Shown here: positions 62,195 through 64,000 of the stretch, one piece after another
Layout: the number at the start of each line of letters is the position of its first letter
Position numbering within the stretch: position 1 is the stretch's first letter
Origin: JACKIC01 sp964392305
GTDB taxonomy: Bacteria > Planctomycetota > UBA1135 > UBA2386
Assembly: GCA_964392305.1 (NCBI GenBank)
Contig: CAYMPV010000007.1
Span: forward strand, 160,483-224,482
Reading direction: 5' to 3'
DNA: 64,000 nt
Program-made: the position numbers and the translations under genes
Notes under the pieces: model-generated
What the model saw: the letters and a program-made list of their open reading frames with translations, nothing else
The model's database searches: none
What the model was told of the DNA's origin: nothing

Positions 62195-63271
62195 TCAGCG
62201 CCGGAGCCGCTCGAGGTAGTCGGCGGCGACGTCGGCGATGGGACGTGGTTTGCCGTCGTCGGCGAAGCGCAGGTCGTTGCCGGTGATCGCGGCGATCGCC
62301 GACACCGCGATCGCCGCAGTGCGCCCTTCGGAGGATCCGCCGTTCGAGAAGCGTGGCGCGAGGAACGCGGCCAGCGGCACCAGCAGGGTCGAATCGCCGC
62401 AGTCGCGGGCCATCAGGAGCATGCGCTCGCGCACCCACCACCAGGAGGAATCGTTGGACCAGGAGGGCTGCGTTTGCAGGAAGGCATCGCAGAAGACCGG
62501 GCGGCTCGCGGCAGCAGCGGGCTGCATGGCGATCGCGTCAGGGTCGCTGACGAAGCCGTGGTGCCAAGCCGCAGCGGCGAGCAGCGGTGCGAAGTTCCTC
62601 CATGCGCTCGAAGTGTCGTATCCGCAGTACTGCAGCGGCGGTTGCTCCGGTTGGCGTAGCCCACCGATGCTGACCACGAAGTTGGCGCAACTGCTCCTCC
62701 TCCAGTGCTCGGGACCCGACCACCACGGGATGAGTTCGGCCTGCAGGATCGTCTGCAGGCCCGCGATCAGGTTGAGGTAGGTGTCCGCGTCGAGGCTCAC
62801 CGTGCCGTACCTGATGCCGTCGCAGTCTTCGGGGAAGTCGCTGCGAGCCGCGCCGCGCTCGAACAGGAACCGGTGGCCACGCACGATCGCGCCGTCGGGC
62901 TGCCACACCCAGAGCGAGAGCCCTTGGCCGTGGCCGCTGCCCGTCATCACGGTCAACCGCCGCTGGCCGTCGGCTGCAGTGATCGTGGGATCGACCGCGC
63001 GCACGCGCATGACGCCGTAGTGTTCGTTGTCTTTGTGCACCGAGGCCAGCAGTTGCGCCAAGGCCGCACGCTTGCTGTCCGCGTATGGTTGAGTGAATGC
63101 GGTGATCGGCGGCTCTCGCCAGGGAGATTCCTGCCCGAGCACGCTCTCGCGATACCACTCGTCGGCGGCGCGCAGGACCTTCACCTCGTCGTTGATGAAC
63201 TCCATGTCGCTCCATGGCTCGCGAAGGCCCAGGGCGCGTCGCAGCGGGGCGTGCCGCGAGATGATGCTCAC
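62195..63271 (-). CDS. Hypothetical protein following the HEAT lipoprotein
   Basis: A 358-residue protein I do not recognise. There is no clear signal peptide; an internal ATG at 63205 is an alternative start. Residues about 45-200 are mixed alpha/beta with several Trp and Tyr (LSLWVWQPDGAIVRGHRFLF), while about 250-358 are helical with Ala-rich repeats (LLVPLAAFLAPRF, AAIAVSAIAAITG) that may be HEAT-like. The start lies 15 bases after the HEAT lipoprotein stop, so both are probably one transcription unit. Confidence 0.65.
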   Translation of the reverse strand: MSIISRHAPLRRALGLREPWSDMEFINDEVKVLRAADEWYRESVLGQESPWREPPITAFTQPYADSKRAALAQLLASVHKDNEHYGVMRVRAVDPTITAADGQRRLTVMTGSGHGQGLSLWVWQPDGAIVRGHRFLFERGAARSDFPEDCDGIRYGTVSLDADTYLNLIAGLQTILQAELIPWWSGPEHWRRSSCANFVVSIGGLRQPEQPPLQYCGYDTSSAWRNFAPLLAAAAWHHGFVSDPDAIAMQPAAAASRPVFCDAFLQTQPSWSNDSSWWWVRERMLLMARDCGDSTLLVPLAAFLAPRFSNGGSSEGRTAAIAVSAIAAITGNDLRFADDGKPRPIADVAADYLERLRR

Positions 63272-63286
63272 CGCCTGCCAGCGTTG

Positions 63287-63838
63287 TCAGGCGTGCCCGA
63301 GCCCAATGGTCATCACTTCACCGAGCGCACGTTCGTCGCCGGCGCGGTAGAGCGCTTCGAGAATGAGCAGTCGCGTCGCCACGTCCGAGGCGCTCGATTC
63401 GGCGAGCATCGTGCGCAGCAGTGGCAGCGCCTGGGCACCGCGATGGTGCAGAGCCTGGATGACGTCCTCGCGCATGCCGCGGTCCTGCGACTGTGCCAGT
63501 TGGCTGAGCAGGGAGAACGACGCGGCGTCGTCGATGCGCGCGACAGCATCGAGCAGCAGCGGCCGCAACAGCGAGCCACCGCTGCGTTCGATGTAGTGCT
63601 GCATGGTCGGTAGCGCCGGAATGCCAAGGCCAACGAGGGCGCGCAGCGGCTCCTGCTCGATGCCCCCGGGCTCGACCACGGAATCGATGTCGAGCTGGCC
63701 GATCAGGTCGAGCGCCTCGCGGTTCAGGACGAGGCTCTGCGGTGGCGGTGCCGCGGGGCCTGCTGGGGTGCGAGCACAACCCGACAGCGTGAGCAGCACG
63801 GTCAGCAGCAGCGCCGACGCGGACAGGGAGTGCAGCAT
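63287..63838 (-). CDS. Lipoprotein with HEAT repeats
   Basis: A 183-residue protein with a clear lipobox (LTLSGC, Cys21). After a Pro/Ala linker, residues about 65-180 form three or four HEAT-type helical repeats (LRALVGLGIPALPTMQHYIE, LLRPLLLDAVARI, MREDVIQALHHRGAQALPLL, ATRLLILEALYRAGDERAL). It is probably a membrane-tethered binding scaffold. It is the first gene of a two-gene unit with the hypothetical protein downstream. Confidence 0.82.
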   Translation of the reverse strand: MLHSLSASALLLTVLLTLSGCARTPAGPAAPPPQSLVLNREALDLIGQLDIDSVVEPGGIEQEPLRALVGLGIPALPTMQHYIERSGGSLLRPLLLDAVARIDDAASFSLLSQLAQSQDRGMREDVIQALHHRGAQALPLLRTMLAESSASDVATRLLILEALYRAGDERALGEVMTIGLGHA

Positions 63839-63933
63839 GGCGGCGCCAGCAACGGGGTGGTGTCACAACCGGTTCACGACAAGGTGGGGCAGCCGGCGAG
63901 GTCCCCAGCGATGCAGGTCGACGCTTGCTGCGT

Positions 63934-63939
63934 TAGTCT
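63934..63939 (+). promoter_or_regulatory. -10-like box TAGTCT directly before a start codon
   Basis: TAGTCT ends eight bases before an ATG at 63948, with only a short CCGCCCC-type spacer and no ribosome-binding site, which gives another candidate leaderless start. Confidence 0.33.
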
Positions 63940-63947
63940 TCCGCCCC

Positions 63948-64000
63948 ATGGTGCGTCGTGACGCGACAGACGACAGAGACCCTCCGGGGCCGAAGCTGGC
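63948..64000 (+). CDS. Start of a gene cut by the window edge
   Basis: An open frame begins with ATG (MVRRDATDDRDPPGPKL) and runs to the window end. Only 17 residues are visible, so no function can be named. The -10-like TAGTCT eight bases upstream and the divergent lipoprotein gene support a real start. Confidence 0.4.
   Translation, partial: MVRRDATDDRDPPGPKL

Noticed and set aside
1..64000. Search by eye for tRNA and rRNA genes, CRISPR arrays, insertion sequences, prophage and toxin-antitoxin pairs.
   Set aside because: No T-loop-like sequence in a cloverleaf context, no regular repeat-spacer series, no transposase or integrase and no small paired toxin genes were seen. A tRNAscan or CRISPR finder run would settle this.

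Overview
The window is a GC-rich chromosomal segment that most resembles a planctomycete. The evidence is a very large 3-keto-disaccharide hydrolase/ThuA/NPCBM/dehydrogenase-propeller/HEAT protein followed by a cytochrome c-type heme-binding protein, a dense population of large secreted proteins of unknown role, ECF-sigma-linked carboxypeptidase-regulatory-domain proteins, and tandem secretin-N-like modules. No taxonomic marker gene is present, so this is an inference from gene content. I see no rRNA, tRNA, CRISPR array, insertion sequence or phage module; genes on both strands fill most of the DNA.

Layout. 1-10.6 kb: the 3' end of a molybdopterin oxidoreductase large subunit, a coupled pair of small membrane proteins, a COX2-like lipoprotein, a secreted WD40-type propeller, a PLP aminotransferase, an ABC-2 type exporter (ATPase plus permease) and a secreted thioredoxin. 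10.6-18.3 kb (minus strand): a beta-helix protein, two carboxypeptidase-regulatory-like proteins, and an ECF sigma factor translationally coupled to a membrane-anchored propeller/ExbD-like protein; a decayed copy of the thioredoxin 3' end lies at 14.48 kb. 18.5-25.8 kb: a secretin-N-like protein, a BNR-repeat protein and three more secreted proteins ending in a common C-terminal module. 26-37.3 kb: a membrane-protein pair behind two tandem palindromes, a secreted TlpA-like protein, a PhoD-like lipoprotein, a diiron metallo-beta-lactamase-fold protein, an M28 peptidase with PDZ domain, a probably highly expressed secreted protein and a protein with two secretin-N-like modules. 37.3-48 kb: a GT-C type membrane protein, another secreted protein, a four-gene sulfotransferase operon, a TrkH-type K+ transporter with unusual cysteines in the filter, and an FG-GAP propeller protein. 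48-64 kb: a YfhO-like membrane protein, a paralogue of the sigma-linked propeller, a DUF1697 protein, a BtrH-like protein, a cytochrome b562-like protein, an inactive-looking metallopeptidase, a sugar epimerase divergent from the giant dehydrogenase/heme pair, and a HEAT lipoprotein operon.

How the genes work together. Much of the window encodes envelope and surface functions. Nearly every protein with a signal-peptidase-I type signal has glutamine as the predicted first mature residue, so after cleavage it could be capped as pyroglutamate. At least eight of the secreted proteins share a C-terminal beta-rich module behind very different N-terminal folds (beta-helix, BNR propeller, FG-GAP propeller). 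The ECF sigma factor and its coupled membrane propeller form a plausible envelope-sensing switch, with a signal-peptide-bearing paralogue of the sensor 35 kb away. Several start codons sit directly behind a -10-like hexamer, which suggests leaderless transcripts.
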